Positions 1 through 8,933 of a stretch of 57,393 nucleotides of DNA are shown here, in pieces; position 1 is the first letter of the stretch, and each line of letters starts with the position of its first letter. Made by a program: the position numbers and the translations under genes. This DNA comes from CAYNSB01 sp964399625 (GTDB lineage: Bacteria; Planctomycetota; Phycisphaerae; Phycisphaerales; UBA1924): assembly GCA_964399625.1 (NCBI GenBank), contig CAYNSB010000021.1:1-57393 (forward strand). Direction: 5' to 3'. The notes below the pieces were generated by a model that was given only the letters and a program-made list of their open reading frames with translations, did no database searches and had not been told where the DNA came from.

Positions 1-54
<54 letters not shown>

Positions 55-142
55 CTGGCGGTGCGAACGGCACGCTTCGGACACGTGCACGCCGCGCCGT
101 GCGGGGGGATCATACGCGGCACCGCCGGACCTTCAACCGGCG

Positions 143-172
143 TTGACCCACACCCCGTTCCACACCTATCCT
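143..172 (+). promoter_or_regulatory. Candidate housekeeping promoter of rpmF-plsX-fabH
   Basis: TTGACC (5 of 6 to the -35 consensus) is separated by 18 bases from TATCCT (4 of 6 to the -10 consensus), about 80 bases upstream of the rpmF start. It lies in the only gap between the divergent tRNA gene and this gene block. The call rests on consensus matching alone. Confidence 0.35.
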
Positions 173-250
173 TCCCGCCTTCCCGATCCACCCCGCCCGG
201 TGTGTGTTCGGGAAGCCGCGGCGTCCACCACACCGCAGAAAGGACCGAGC

Positions 251-448
251 ATGCTTCCTCCACAACGAGTCTCCTACGGCCGCACGCGTCGCCGCCGCAA
301 CCACCAGGCGCTCAAGCCCACCTTCCCCACTCTCGACCCGCTGTCGGGCATGCCCAAGATGCACCACCGCGCGTGCAAGGAGTCCGGGTACGTCCGCGCG
401 GGGCTCAAGATCTCCGTGCCCAAGCTCGGCATCGGCGTCTCCCGCTGA
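251..448 (+). CDS. rpmF: 50S ribosomal protein bL32, zinc-site-less form
   Basis: The 65-residue basic protein has the L32 pattern: an Arg-rich patch (GRTRRRRNHQALKP) at residues 10-23, then the conserved PKMHHRAC and SGYVRAG stretches. Ordinary L32 holds one zinc with two CxxC pairs. Here the first pair reads DPLS and the second CKES, so only one of four cysteines is left and zinc binding is not expected. The start is the ATG after a good AGAAAGGA ribosome site. The next gene is plsX, and rpmF-plsX-fabH is a widely conserved order linking ribosome and membrane lipid synthesis. The N-terminus MLPPQRV also differs from the usual MAVPKRR. Confidence 0.88.
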   Translation: MLPPQRVSYGRTRRRRNHQALKPTFPTLDPLSGMPKMHHRACKESGYVRAGLKISVPKLGIGVSR

Positions 449-514
449 TCGAGCCACCCGCGTGCCGCCCCGGCTCGTGCCGCGGCTCACCCCAACCGAA
501 CTCGGAGCCCTCCG

Positions 515-1567
515 ATGCGCCTGGCAATCGACGTAATGGGCGGCGACCACGCCCCCGACGCGATCCTGAAGGGCTGCCTCGACGCGCTCCACCATCTCGA
601 TACTACGGACACCATGGTCCTCGTCGGGCCCCGCGACCTCATCGAGGATTTCCTCGTTGAGCGACGCATCGTTGACGCACGCCTTCAGATCGAGCACGCC
701 CCGGACGTGATCGAGATGGGCGAGTCGGCCGCCCGCGCCGTCCGCGCCAAGCCCAACTCCTCCATCGTCAAGCTCGCCTGGCTCGGCTCCCACAAGGCGC
801 CGGACGATGTCCGCTGCGACGCCGTCCTCTCCGCGGGAAACACGGGCGCGTGCGTCTCGGCGGCGATCATGCAGATGAAGCGTCTGCGCCGCGTCCACCG
901 CCCGGGGATCGCGGTGACGATCCCCGCCTTCGGCGGGCCCGTCGTGCTCATCGATGCCGGCGCGAACCCCGAGCCCAAGCCCCTGCACCTGTGGCAGTAC
1001 GCGCTGATGGCCGACGAGTACGCCCGCCACGTCCTCCGCATCGAGAACCCGCGCGTCGCCCAGATGAACATCGGCTCGGAGGAGGGCAAGGGCACCGAGC
1101 TCGTCAAGCAGACGCGCAAACTCCTCGAGGCCACGCCCGGGCTCAACTACATCGGCTACATCGAGGGACGCGAGTTCTTCGAGACCGCCGCGGACGTCGT
1201 CGTCATGGACGGCTTCGTGGGCAACACCCTGCTCAAGATGGCCGAGGGGCTCGCCAAGACCCTCTTCGCCCACATCGCCTCCGAGATCTTCACCGCCAAC
1301 CCGGACCTGGCGATGCAGCTCGAGCCCATCGTCAAGGGCATGTGGTCCAAGCGGGACTACCACGAGCACGGCGGCGCCCCGCTCCTGGGCGTCAACGGCG
1401 GCATGCTCATCGCGCACGGCTCCAGCGAGCGCCGGACCATCGTCGCCGCCGTCAAACGCATGCGCGAGTACGTCCTGACCGGGGTCAACGACGCCATCAT
1501 CAGGCGCCTCGCCGAGGCCTCTACACTTCCGGAACTGGCGCACCTGCAGGAACTCGACCAGGAGTAG
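515..1567 (+). CDS. plsX: Phosphate acyltransferase PlsX
   Basis: PlsX converts acyl-ACP to acyl-phosphate, the donor that PlsY uses for the first acylation of glycerol-3-phosphate. The 350-residue length is normal. The N-terminus carries the family signature AIDVMGGDHAP, followed by the conserved blocks SAGNTGA (about residue 109), IDAGAN, and MDGFVGN with GNTLLKMAEG. It is a soluble, membrane-associated enzyme with no signal peptide. It lies 66 bases after rpmF and 2 bases before fabH, whose ribosome site is inside its 3' end, so the three genes are probably one operon. Confidence 0.97.
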   Translation: MRLAIDVMGGDHAPDAILKGCLDALHHLDTTDTMVLVGPRDLIEDFLVERRIVDARLQIEHAPDVIEMGESAARAVRAKPNSSIVKLAWLGSHKAPDDVRCDAVLSAGNTGACVSAAIMQMKRLRRVHRPGIAVTIPAFGGPVVLIDAGANPEPKPLHLWQYALMADEYARHVLRIENPRVAQMNIGSEEGKGTELVKQTRKLLEATPGLNYIGYIEGREFFETAADVVVMDGFVGNTLLKMAEGLAKTLFAHIASEIFTANPDLAMQLEPIVKGMWSKRDYHEHGGAPLLGVNGGMLIAHGSSERRTIVAAVKRMREYVLTGVNDAIIRRLAEASTLPELAHLQELDQE

Positions 1568-1569
1568 AC

Positions 1570-2637
1570 ATGAGCGGAACCACGGGCACGACACGGACCA
1601 CCAACGCACCGGGTCCGGCGCCCCTCGTCCCGCCCACGAAGCTCGGCGTGCGGATCGCGGGCACCGGCTCGGCCCTGGCAAGCCAGGAGCTCTCCAACGC
1701 CGACCTCGTCAGGATGATGGACACGTCCGACGAGTGGATCGTCCAGCGCACCGGCATCCACACCCGCAAGCGCATCGATCGCTCCAAGGGCGAATCCACC
1801 AAGACGCTCGCCGCCGAGGCCCTCCGCAAGGCCCTGGCCGATGCGAAGATGAACGCGACGGAGCTGGACCTGATCATCGTCGCCACGATGACCGCGGACA
1901 TGCTCTGCCCCCCCACCGCCTGCCTGGTCGCGAACCTCGTGGGCGCGGGGCACAACACCGCCGCCTTCGACCTCAACGGCGCGTGCTCGGGCTTCGTCTA
2001 CGGGCTCAACCTCGCCCACGACCTCATCCGCGCCGGCACGCACAAGGCCGTCGCCGTCATCGGCGCGGACACCATCTCCACGCTGATGGACTACTCCACC
2101 GCGGGGCGCGGCACCGCCATCATCTTCGGCGATGGCGCCGGCGCCGCGATCGTCCGCGCCACCGACGACCTCTCCCGCGGCATCCTGGCCCAGGGCAACC
2201 ACTCCGCCGGCGAGGGATGGAAGGAGATCTTCGTCCCCGCCCATGAGACGGACTTCCCCGCGGGCGTCGCGTGCGAGGCCTCGAAGCTCGGACGCGTGCA
2301 GATGAACGGGTCCAACGTGTTCAAGTTCGCCGTGGGCACGTTCCCGCTCCTCATCGAGGAGACGCTCGCCAAGGCCGGCGTCGCCCCGGCCGACGTGAGC
2401 ATGTACCTCTGCCACCAGAGCAACCAGCGGATCCTCCACGCGGCCCGCGATCGATTCGGGCTCGCCGACGACAAGCTCTACATCAACATCGATCGCGTGG
2501 GCAACACCGTCGCCGCGAGCGTCCCGCTCTGCCTGGACGAGGCCCGCCGTGCCGGAAGGGTCCACGAGGGCTCGCTCGTCATGTTCCTCGCGTTCGGCGC
2601 GGGGCTGACGTGGGCCTCGAGCCTCTGGCGCGTGTGA
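1570..2637 (+). CDS. fabH: 3-oxoacyl-ACP synthase III (KAS III)
   Basis: FabH condenses a short acyl-CoA with malonyl-ACP to begin fatty-acid synthesis. In this 355-residue product the catalytic triad is visible: Cys139 in NGACSGF, His282 in CHQSNQR and Asn312 in RVGNTVAAS. The conserved GDGAGA motif is also present. The ATG at 1570 is preceded by GGAG inside the plsX tail. It gives an N-terminal extension of roughly 20 Thr/Pro-rich residues before the usual start of the fold (KLGVRIAGTGS), so a later start cannot be fully excluded. A strong terminator follows 27 bases after the stop. Confidence 0.96.
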   Translation: MSGTTGTTRTTNAPGPAPLVPPTKLGVRIAGTGSALASQELSNADLVRMMDTSDEWIVQRTGIHTRKRIDRSKGESTKTLAAEALRKALADAKMNATELDLIIVATMTADMLCPPTACLVANLVGAGHNTAAFDLNGACSGFVYGLNLAHDLIRAGTHKAVAVIGADTISTLMDYSTAGRGTAIIFGDGAGAAIVRATDDLSRGILAQGNHSAGEGWKEIFVPAHETDFPAGVACEASKLGRVQMNGSNVFKFAVGTFPLLIEETLAKAGVAPADVSMYLCHQSNQRILHAARDRFGLADDKLYINIDRVGNTVAASVPLCLDEARRAGRVHEGSLVMFLAFGAGLTWASSLWRV

Positions 2638-2664
2638 CGCTCGCTCGGATTCCGTCCAATGAGA

Positions 2665-2694
2665 AAGCCCCGGGGTTCGCCCGGGGCTTGTTTC
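2665..2694 (+). terminator. Intrinsic terminator after fabH
   Basis: A perfect 10-bp stem (AAGCCCCGGG / CCCGGGGCTT) with a 5-base loop is followed by GTTTCT. It lies between fabH and the convergent hsp20 gene. The mirror strand has only a weak T-run, so it mainly serves fabH. Confidence 0.85.
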
Positions 2695-2841
2695 TATCCA
2701 ATCCCGACGTTCGTGCGCTGCGCGGCGCCCCGCGCCCGGGCGAGCCCACCATCCCCCCGACGGAGCGAGCCGTCCCGCCCCGCCACCATCACGCGTCGAT
2801 GACCCACCCCGGGCGCAAAGCGCACGCACGTCCGCGCATCG

Positions 2842-3291
2842 CTACATGATCTTCACCTTCTTGGGCAGCGCCTTGACGCTCTTGGGCAGCGTCAGCACGA
2901 GCACGCCGTCCTTGAGCTCCGCCTTGGGATCGCCCTCGAGGGCGACCGTCGGCAGCGCGACCCGGCGCGACACGGCTCCCCAGCGACGCTCACGCTTGTA
3001 GTACGTCTCGTCCTTCTCCTCGATCTCTTCCTTGCGCTCGGCCTTGATCGTGAGCACGCCCTCGGTCACCTCCACCTCGATCTCCTCGCGCGTGAAGCCG
3101 GGCAGAGAGGCCCGCACGATCACGCTCTTGTCGGTCTCGGAGATGTCCAGCGGCAGGTTGCCCTCCTCGATCACCGGCGACAGCGTGGTGCCGCCCGCCA
3201 CGAGCGGGGAGTTGAAGAAGTTGTTGAACAGCCGATCGAAGGCGGTGAACGCAGGAACCTCGAACGGCTCGCGACGGATGATGGTTTTCAT
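2842..3291 (-). CDS. Small heat shock protein, Hsp20/alpha-crystallin family
   Basis: Small heat shock proteins are ATP-independent holdases that bind unfolding proteins in the cytoplasm. The 149-residue protein has the alpha-crystallin domain at about residues 45-140: LPLDISETDKSVIVRASLPG, then the VLTIKAER strand, YYKRERRWGAVSRRVALP and the signature AELKDGVLVLTLPK. The N-terminal arm is short and Phe-rich (AFDRLFNNFF). The C-terminus ends KKVKIM with an IxI-like tail. The start is an ATG with GAGGAG seven bases upstream; the open frame continues further upstream without family similarity. I found no CIRCE operator in front of it. Confidence 0.93.
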   Translation of the reverse strand: MKTIIRREPFEVPAFTAFDRLFNNFFNSPLVAGGTTLSPVIEEGNLPLDISETDKSVIVRASLPGFTREEIEVEVTEGVLTIKAERKEEIEEKDETYYKRERRWGAVSRRVALPTVALEGDPKAELKDGVLVLTLPKSVKALPKKVKIM

Positions 3292-3620
3292 GACGTGCTC
3301 CTCATCGAAATGCGGGACGTGCCCCCGCAACCCACGGAGACCGGCGCGGCCCGCCCTGGCTCGGGACCCCATAGGCCGCGCTCCAAAGTCTCCATGTTGA
3401 GAATGGCAACTCTCGTGCCACGCGCCCGCACCGCGTCCGCGAGGCCGCGCCGCGCGTCCCCATTCACGGATGGCGAACGCGCGTCCGTCATCCCGACGCC
3501 ACCCGATGGCAGCCGCTGCCACCTCGGCAGAGTCCCAGTATCTCCTCCGGTCCGCGTCGCAAGATCACGAACGCCCGCTCGTGCGAACGCTTTGCAACCG
3601 GGCGTGTGCGCCAACCGCCC
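3292..3620. other. Gap between hsp20 and DUF1428 gene
   Basis: About 330 bases without a convincing gene. It must carry the hsp20 promoter and 5' leader (minus strand) and the 3' end of the convergent-side transcript from the DUF1428 gene. I see no CIRCE inverted repeat, no clear sigma-32-like promoter and no strong hairpin. Open frames here have no recognisable protein pattern. Confidence 0.5.
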
Positions 3621-3986
3621 CTAGCTCTCGACGATCGTCTTGAATCCTCCCATCGCCATCCGTTTGAAATCGAACGGCATCTTCTTCCCGCCCATCATCG
3701 GCTTCATGCGCGGGTCCCGCATCACGGCGGCGTTCACCTTGTTCCGATGCGCCTTGTTCCGGTAGCAGATCCACGAGAACACCACCGTCTCGCCGCGCTT
3801 CAGCCCGCACATCTTCACGAACGGCGCCCCCACCATCTCCGTCGTCAGCTCCTCGCCCACGCACTCGACGTATTCGAGCGCGCCGTGCTCCTTCCAGATT
3901 TTCCCGCCCAGCGCGGCCATCCGCCGGTACGCGGCAAGGTTCTTCTTCGCGATCGGAATGACGAACCCATCGACGTAGCGGGCCAT
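3621..3986 (-). CDS. DUF1428 family protein (YbaA-like)
   Basis: The 121-residue product has the DUF1428 pattern: an N-terminal YVDGFVIPI strand, then KNLAAYRRMA, a central GALEYVECVGEE, ETVVFSWICYRNKAHRNKV, and a C-terminal stretch of MPFDFKRMAMGGF. These are small dimeric alpha/beta proteins of the ferredoxin-like (dimeric alpha-beta barrel) type with no agreed function. The start is the ATG after AGGAGG, a strong ribosome site. It seems to be a single-gene unit between hsp20 and the divergent aldolase gene. Confidence 0.85.
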   Translation of the reverse strand: MARYVDGFVIPIAKKNLAAYRRMAALGGKIWKEHGALEYVECVGEELTTEMVGAPFVKMCGLKRGETVVFSWICYRNKAHRNKVNAAVMRDPRMKPMMGGKKMPFDFKRMAMGGFKTIVES

Positions 3987-4093
3987 GCGTCGCCTCCTGC
4001 CCCGGCGGGTTCCAAGCGTCGGATCGATCCCATCGCTTGCGCCGGGTGCGCAGCGTACCGCGCCGCTGGATCGTTCAACTACTACCCTTTCCC

Positions 4094-5143
4094 ATGCCCT
4101 CACCCATCGACCTCCGCTCCGACACTGTCACCCGCCCCACCCCCGCCATGCGCCAGGCCATGGCCAACGCCGAGGTCGGCGATGATGTGCTGGGCGATGA
4201 CCCCACCGTGCTCCGCCTCCAGGAGCGCATCGCCCAGATCATGGGCAAGCCCGCCGCGATCTACGTTCCCTCGGGCTCGATGGCCAACCAGCTCTCCATC
4301 CGCGCCCAGACCGAGCCGGGCGATGAGGTCCTCGCCCACGAGGACTCGCACATCATCAACTACGAAACGGGAGGGCCCGCCGCGCTCTCCTCGGTCATGG
4401 TCCGCACCGCCCGCGGCAACTACGGCCTCTTCGATGCCGATCAGGTCGAGTCCCTCTACCGCCCACTCTCGGACCATTTCCCACGCACGCGCCTGCTCGT
4501 CGTCGAGAACACGCAGAACCGTGGCGGCGGCGCGATCTGGCCCCTTGATCAGATCGTCCGCGTCACCGCCGCCGCGCGCAAGCTCGGGCTCCGCTGCCAC
4601 CTCGACGGCGCTCGCGTCTGGAACGCGTGCGCCGCCACGGGCGTCGCCCCCGCCGAATACGCCAAGCACTTCGACACCATCTCATGCTGCTTCAGCAAGG
4701 GCCTGGGTGCGCCGGTCGGCTCGGCCATCTGCGGCGACGCGGACACCATCACCCGCATCAAGCGCTTCCGCAAGATGTTCGGGGGATCGATGCGCCAGGC
4801 GGGCATCATCGCCGCCGGCGCCCTGTTCGCCCTCGAGAACCATCGCGAGCGCCTGGTCGACGATCATCGCAACGCCACGCGCCTCAGCGAGGGCCTCGCC
4901 CAGATCCCCGGACTGACCATTCCGATGCCCGTCCAGACGAACATGGTCTTCATCGACCTCGAGAAACGCCTCGGCACCGCCGCCGCCCTGTGCGACAAGC
5001 TCAAGACCAAGGGCGTGCTCGCTCTGCCCACCGCGCCCCAGCGCGTCCGCTTCGTCTGCCACCTGGATATACACGACGACATGATCCCTCGCGCCATCGA
5101 CGCGATCGCTCTCTGCCTGGGCGCGAGCAAGGCCCACGTCTGA
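4094..5143 (+). CDS. ltaE: Low-specificity L-threonine aldolase (PLP-dependent)
   Basis: This fold-type I enzyme cleaves threonine or allo-threonine to glycine and acetaldehyde. The 349-residue product opens with the family hallmark IDLRSDTVTRPT at residues 5-16. It has GDDVLGDDPTV, the cofactor region HEDSHI, the Asp of HLDGARVWNA (Asp171) and the Schiff-base lysine Lys202 in CCFSKGLGAPVGS. The C-terminal domain is complete. The start is the ATG just before the signature; an upstream extension of 19 codons looks non-homologous. It lies alone between a divergent DUF1428 gene and a secreted-protein gene. A related beta-eliminating lyase activity cannot be ruled out from sequence alone. Confidence 0.93.
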   Translation: MPSPIDLRSDTVTRPTPAMRQAMANAEVGDDVLGDDPTVLRLQERIAQIMGKPAAIYVPSGSMANQLSIRAQTEPGDEVLAHEDSHIINYETGGPAALSSVMVRTARGNYGLFDADQVESLYRPLSDHFPRTRLLVVENTQNRGGGAIWPLDQIVRVTAAARKLGLRCHLDGARVWNACAATGVAPAEYAKHFDTISCCFSKGLGAPVGSAICGDADTITRIKRFRKMFGGSMRQAGIIAAGALFALENHRERLVDDHRNATRLSEGLAQIPGLTIPMPVQTNMVFIDLEKRLGTAAALCDKLKTKGVLALPTAPQRVRFVCHLDIHDDMIPRAIDAIALCLGASKAHV

Positions 5144-5301
5144 GCACCATCGGCCCCGACCACCCTGGGGCGGGAGTGGACCGCGACGCCCAAAGGCGCA
5201 ACCTCACGCCCCGTGCAACCCCCAAGGCCCCGGGCCGGTTCAAGCCGATGAGGTCAGGCGAGTTTTCTCTCGTTGGGCGTTCGGCCCGGAGTCCATCCCC
5301 C

Positions 5302-6387
5302 ATGCGCGTCATTGCTCTTGCCACTCTGCTTCTGCCCGCCGTCGCGCTCGCACAGGCCGGCTCGGGCCCATCGCTCACGCCCGCGCCCACGGCCAAGCCC
5401 GCGCCCTCGACCACCACCCGCCCCGCCGAGGTCACGCCCACCAAATCGATCGACCTGCGCCCGCGCTTCGAGCGCGGGCAGGTACTCCGATACGCGATCG
5501 TTGTCGATGGCTCGACGGGCGCGAACGCCGCGTCGGGCACGCGTCCCGGTGCGCCGAGCTCCTCCCCCACCAAGACAAACCCCAAGCCCAAGGACCCGCT
5601 CGACGCAGCCACGGAGGTTCCGCCCGTCACCTCGCACTGGGAACTCTCGCTCGATCTGAAAGTGAAGGACCGCACGGACGCGGGCCTCTCGACCATCGAG
5701 GCCACGCTCGCCGTCGTTCGCGCGAAGATCGACGCGGGCGGCGAGGTCAGCGAGTTCGACTCGACCAAGCCCAAGAAAGCCCCTGCGGGTTCGCAGCAGT
5801 CCAAACCCAAGAACGCGCCGAGCAACCCGGCGAGCCCGGCCGCCGCATTGCCCGACCTCTCCACCGACGCGCTGCTCGCCGATCTTGCCACACCCAGCAC
5901 CATGACGTTCACTGTGGACGCGAACGGCAACGTCACCAACGTCACCGCGGGAGGGGGCGGTCTCGTGGGCGCGACCAAGGCGCTCCCAGGCACTCCCGAC
6001 CCTTCCTCGCTCTTTCGCTCGATCTTCACCGCGGCCGGCGCGCCCGGACGCGCGAACGTCGGAGACTCCTGGACGACGCAGGACACTCTTGATTCGGGCC
6101 TGCTTGGGCAGTTCAAGATCGCCAACACCAATCGCCTCGCATCGGCCACGGGGGCCCGCGCCACCGTCGAGACCAAGGGAACGATCACGCCCATCTCCGA
6201 GGGGCGTCACGAGTCGCCGGTGCAACTCCAGAACTCGACGTTCACTGGGACCTGCACGTGGGACACCGGCGCGGGCGCTCTCGAATCCATGCAGCAGACG
6301 ATGGTCGTTCGAGCCCTCATGCCCATCGGCGAGAGCGAGACGAGCATCACCCAGAACAGCACCATGCGAGTGACCAGACGGCCCTGA
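5302..6387 (+). CDS. Secreted protein of unknown function, possibly DUF6263-like
   Basis: I do not recognise this 361-residue protein with certainty. It has a clear Sec signal peptide (MRVIALATLLLPAVALA, cleavage near residue 18). A Pro/Thr-rich low-complexity linker follows to about residue 50. The rest is beta-rich, starting DLRPRFERGQVLRY, a pattern I associate with DUF6263-type proteins of planctomycetes. A second Lys/Pro/Ala-rich linker lies near residues 150-180. A GDSW motif near residue 255 and a terminal strand with TMRVTRRP suggest a bacterial cell-surface or periplasmic beta-sandwich. No catalytic motif is visible. It is transcribed like the PilZ gene that follows 162 bases later. 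Confidence 0.7.
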   Translation: MRVIALATLLLPAVALAQAGSGPSLTPAPTAKPAPSTTTRPAEVTPTKSIDLRPRFERGQVLRYAIVVDGSTGANAASGTRPGAPSSSPTKTNPKPKDPLDAATEVPPVTSHWELSLDLKVKDRTDAGLSTIEATLAVVRAKIDAGGEVSEFDSTKPKKAPAGSQQSKPKNAPSNPASPAAALPDLSTDALLADLATPSTMTFTVDANGNVTNVTAGGGGLVGATKALPGTPDPSSLFRSIFTAAGAPGRANVGDSWTTQDTLDSGLLGQFKIANTNRLASATGARATVETKGTITPISEGRHESPVQLQNSTFTGTCTWDTGAGALESMQQTMVVRALMPIGESETSITQNSTMRVTRRP

Positions 6388-6549
6388 GAGCTCCGCTGCC
6401 AAGACCCGATAATGCCCCTCGCCTCGGCACGCCCGATACGACCCGCATTCCAAGCGAGCCCCTGCCCAGGCCGGGGTGCATCGCCGAACCAATCACGCCG
6501 ATACCGACGCACCATGACCCCCGGTCATCGCCCCCCGGGCGAAATCCAG

Positions 6550-6894
6550 ATGGACCCCAAGAACGCACGTCGCCACGGGCGCGTGCGCTGCGAGAGCGTG
6601 CCCTCTTCCATTGGCCCGTTGCAGGACCTCTCGGCCTCGGGCTGCCGCGTGTCGCTCAAGGGCAAGCCCGAGTTCCGCGCCGACGACGTGCTCAAGATCC
6701 TCGTCCAGGGCGCGGACGGCGCGTTCGAGGTCGACGCGAAGGTCGTCTGGGTCCGCAAGACGGGATGGTTCAAGCACGAGGCGGGCCTGGAGTTCGTGAA
6801 CGTGACCGGCGTCCTCCGCCAGCAGCTCGCGAACCTCGCGCGACTCTCGCTCATCACCGAGTCGCTCCGCTGGGATGAGAAGAAGCCCGCCTGA
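6550..6894 (+). CDS. PilZ domain protein
   Basis: The 114-residue protein is a single PilZ domain. The c-di-GMP-binding arm is visible as RRHGR at about residues 7-11, and the second motif as DLSASGCRVS at about residues 27-36 (D/NxSxxG). Both essential elements are intact, so c-di-GMP binding is likely. Such single-domain proteins relay second-messenger levels to partners in motility, adhesion or polysaccharide export. The start is uncertain: an ATG 36 bases upstream is also in frame and neither has a good ribosome site. The later one fits the domain boundary. The stop lies six bases before the convergent FG-GAP gene. Confidence 0.8.
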   Translation: MDPKNARRHGRVRCESVPSSIGPLQDLSASGCRVSLKGKPEFRADDVLKILVQGADGAFEVDAKVVWVRKTGWFKHEAGLEFVNVTGVLRQQLANLARLSLITESLRWDEKKPA

Positions 6895-6900
6895 GCCGGC

Positions 6901-8712
6901 TCAGTTGCGGATCAGGTACAGCGCTCCCGAGCGCGAGGGCATGCCCCCCACCGGCAGCTGCTGACCGCTCCCGCCGACCAGCACATCCCATTTCCCGTTC
7001 GCGTTCGTGTCCGGCACGCGCGACACACTGAACCCGTAGTTCCCAAGGCCCGCCGCGGGGAACAGAGAGCCGAACGCCTTGATCTCCACGCCGTTGGCGC
7101 CGGAGATGATGTGCACCCGACCGTCCGTGCCCTCGCCCGGCGCGCCCACGATGATGTCGCCGCGCCCGTCGCCATCGATGTCGGCCGTGCCCGCGACCGA
7201 CGTGCCGAACGCCCCGGCGATCGTCGGGCTCGCGCTGAACACGGCGCGGATTCCCGCGCCCGTGGACGCGCTGAAGATGTACACCCGTCCCGCCCTCTGC
7301 GGGCCCAGCCCCGTGGGACGCGAGTGGGCCGGCGAGCCGACCACCAGGTCGATCTTGCCGTCGCCGTCCACATCGGGCACGATCGCGATGCTCTCGCCAA
7401 ACTGCGAGGCGTTCTGACCCGTCGGGTTGTTGATCGTCGTGATCACCGCCCCGTCGATCCCCGAATACACCCGCACCACGCCCGGGCCTCCGCCCACCGA
7501 TCCCTCAACCGCCTGGGGAGATGAGATCGCGTAGTCGCCCCGCCCGTCGCCGTTCACGTCGCGGAAGCCCGCGACCGCAAATCCAAAGAAATCGTCCTGC
7601 GCGGGCGCGGGAGCCGTCACGCTCCGGATGAACGTCCCGGCCCCGCCGGAGTAGTCCGCGCCGGCGAAGATGTACGCCTTGCCGGAGTTCGTCGGTGCGC
7701 CGCCGCCGTTGTGGAACGGCGCGCCCACGATCACGTCACCCTTCCCGTCGTTGTTCAGGTCGTTGATTCCCGCGACGCTCCACCCGAACTGCGCATTGGC
7801 CGTCTGGTCCGGCGCCGCGAACACGCCCAGCAGCGCGCCGGTCTTGCCGGAGAAGAGGTACGCGCGCCCGCACTCCACGGGGGCCCCGCTGGGGTTCTGG
7901 TTGGGCGCACCCACGACGATGTCGTTCACGCCATCGCCGTTCACATCCTGCACCGTGTTGAGCGATCCGCCGAACGTCCCGCCCACCTCCTTGTTCGGAT
8001 CGTTGAGCTCAAAGAGCACCACGCCCGTCTTGCCCGAGATGACGTAGACACGCCCCGATCCGAGCGTGGCGCTCGCCGTCTCGCTCAAACCCGAGACCAC
8101 GATGTCGCCCGCGCCATCGCCGTCCACGTCCGCGATGCCCGCGATCGCACCGCCGAACAGCCCCGAGCTCGCCGGATGGGGCGACGGGATCACCGTCGTC
8201 AAGCCGCGCGTCGCGTTGATCGCCAACGGCGAGGTGCCGCCGCCCGAGAGATTCATCGTGCCCGTGAGCGAAGCGACGCCCGCGCTGTTGATCGTGCCGG
8301 TGACGCTGTACCCGCTGACGGTGCTCCCGCCCGGCGTGTTCGTGCACGTGAGCACGATCACGCCGCTGGTGTTGAGCGTGACCGACAGGTCGCCCTGCCC
8401 GCTCGTGCCGCTCACCGATCCGCTCCAGCTCGAGCCCGACGCGGGCGTGAGCGGGACGTTCGCCGCGACCGGGTCGCCGCCACCGAGGAAGTTGCCATCC
8501 GGGTCCAGCCGAAGGATCAGCCCGTTCGACTGGTTCGTGACAAAGAGGTCAAACCGATAGACCCCACTCTGAGACAGCCCCGAGGCGTTCCACGTGCCGC
8601 CGTACCGCCCCGGAGGTGGCGACGGGGACTGCGCGTGGGCGAGGGCCGAAACGGCCAGACCCGAGCAAAGAGCGAGGAATCGGGCATAGCCGCGGCCAGT
8701 GGGCTTCTTCAT
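6901..8712 (-). CDS. Secreted FG-GAP repeat (integrin alpha beta-propeller-like) protein
   Basis: The 603-residue protein has a signal peptide ending near AHA-QS (about residue 28). A beta-rich Gly/Ser/Thr region reaches about residue 190. Seven FG-GAP units follow, recognisable by calcium-binding loops of the type DVDGDGAGD, DVNGDGVND, DLNNDGKGD, DVNGDGRGD, DVDGDGKID, DIDGDGRGD and the weaker DTNANGKWD. Most are followed by IVVGAP-like strands. Seven repeats fit one closed beta-propeller of the integrin alpha type. The protein is probably exported and calcium-stabilised, and may act in surface adhesion; no enzymatic motif is seen. The start ATG follows GGAG and precedes a KKPTGRGYAR n-region. 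Confidence 0.88.
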   Translation of the reverse strand: MKKPTGRGYARFLALCSGLAVSALAHAQSPSPPPGRYGGTWNASGLSQSGVYRFDLFVTNQSNGLILRLDPDGNFLGGGDPVAANVPLTPASGSSWSGSVSGTSGQGDLSVTLNTSGVIVLTCTNTPGGSTVSGYSVTGTINSAGVASLTGTMNLSGGGTSPLAINATRGLTTVIPSPHPASSGLFGGAIAGIADVDGDGAGDIVVSGLSETASATLGSGRVYVISGKTGVVLFELNDPNKEVGGTFGGSLNTVQDVNGDGVNDIVVGAPNQNPSGAPVECGRAYLFSGKTGALLGVFAAPDQTANAQFGWSVAGINDLNNDGKGDVIVGAPFHNGGGAPTNSGKAYIFAGADYSGGAGTFIRSVTAPAPAQDDFFGFAVAGFRDVNGDGRGDYAISSPQAVEGSVGGGPGVVRVYSGIDGAVITTINNPTGQNASQFGESIAIVPDVDGDGKIDLVVGSPAHSRPTGLGPQRAGRVYIFSASTGAGIRAVFSASPTIAGAFGTSVAGTADIDGDGRGDIIVGAPGEGTDGRVHIISGANGVEIKAFGSLFPAAGLGNYGFSVSRVPDTNANGKWDVLVGGSGQQLPVGGMPSRSGALYLIRN

Positions 8713-8933
8713 GCGAGGTGCTCCAACCCTGAGTGTGAACGACGCGTGTCCGCAGACCACGCCAAGGCAGGGTAGCACCCGGGCCCGAAAGGACTTGGGC
8801 CTGCATATCCGGCAGCGTCGTCCACAACCCATCCCCCCCCGCCGTCATCGAGTCCGATAATAGAACGAAGAAGCTGGCTCGCCCGAATCCGGAATCACTA
8901 CAGACCGGCCGCGCCTTTGCTCGCTGTACCACC

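Noticed and set aside
110..1681. Long open frame on the minus strand opposite plsX
   Set aside because: It mirrors the codon pattern of plsX and has no recognisable protein motif. In high-GC coding DNA the opposite strand stays open by chance.
3292..3620. CIRCE-type operator or sigma-32 promoter upstream of hsp20
   Set aside because: No TTAGCACTC-type inverted repeat and no clear heat-shock promoter is visible, only short partial matches such as GAGA...TCTC.
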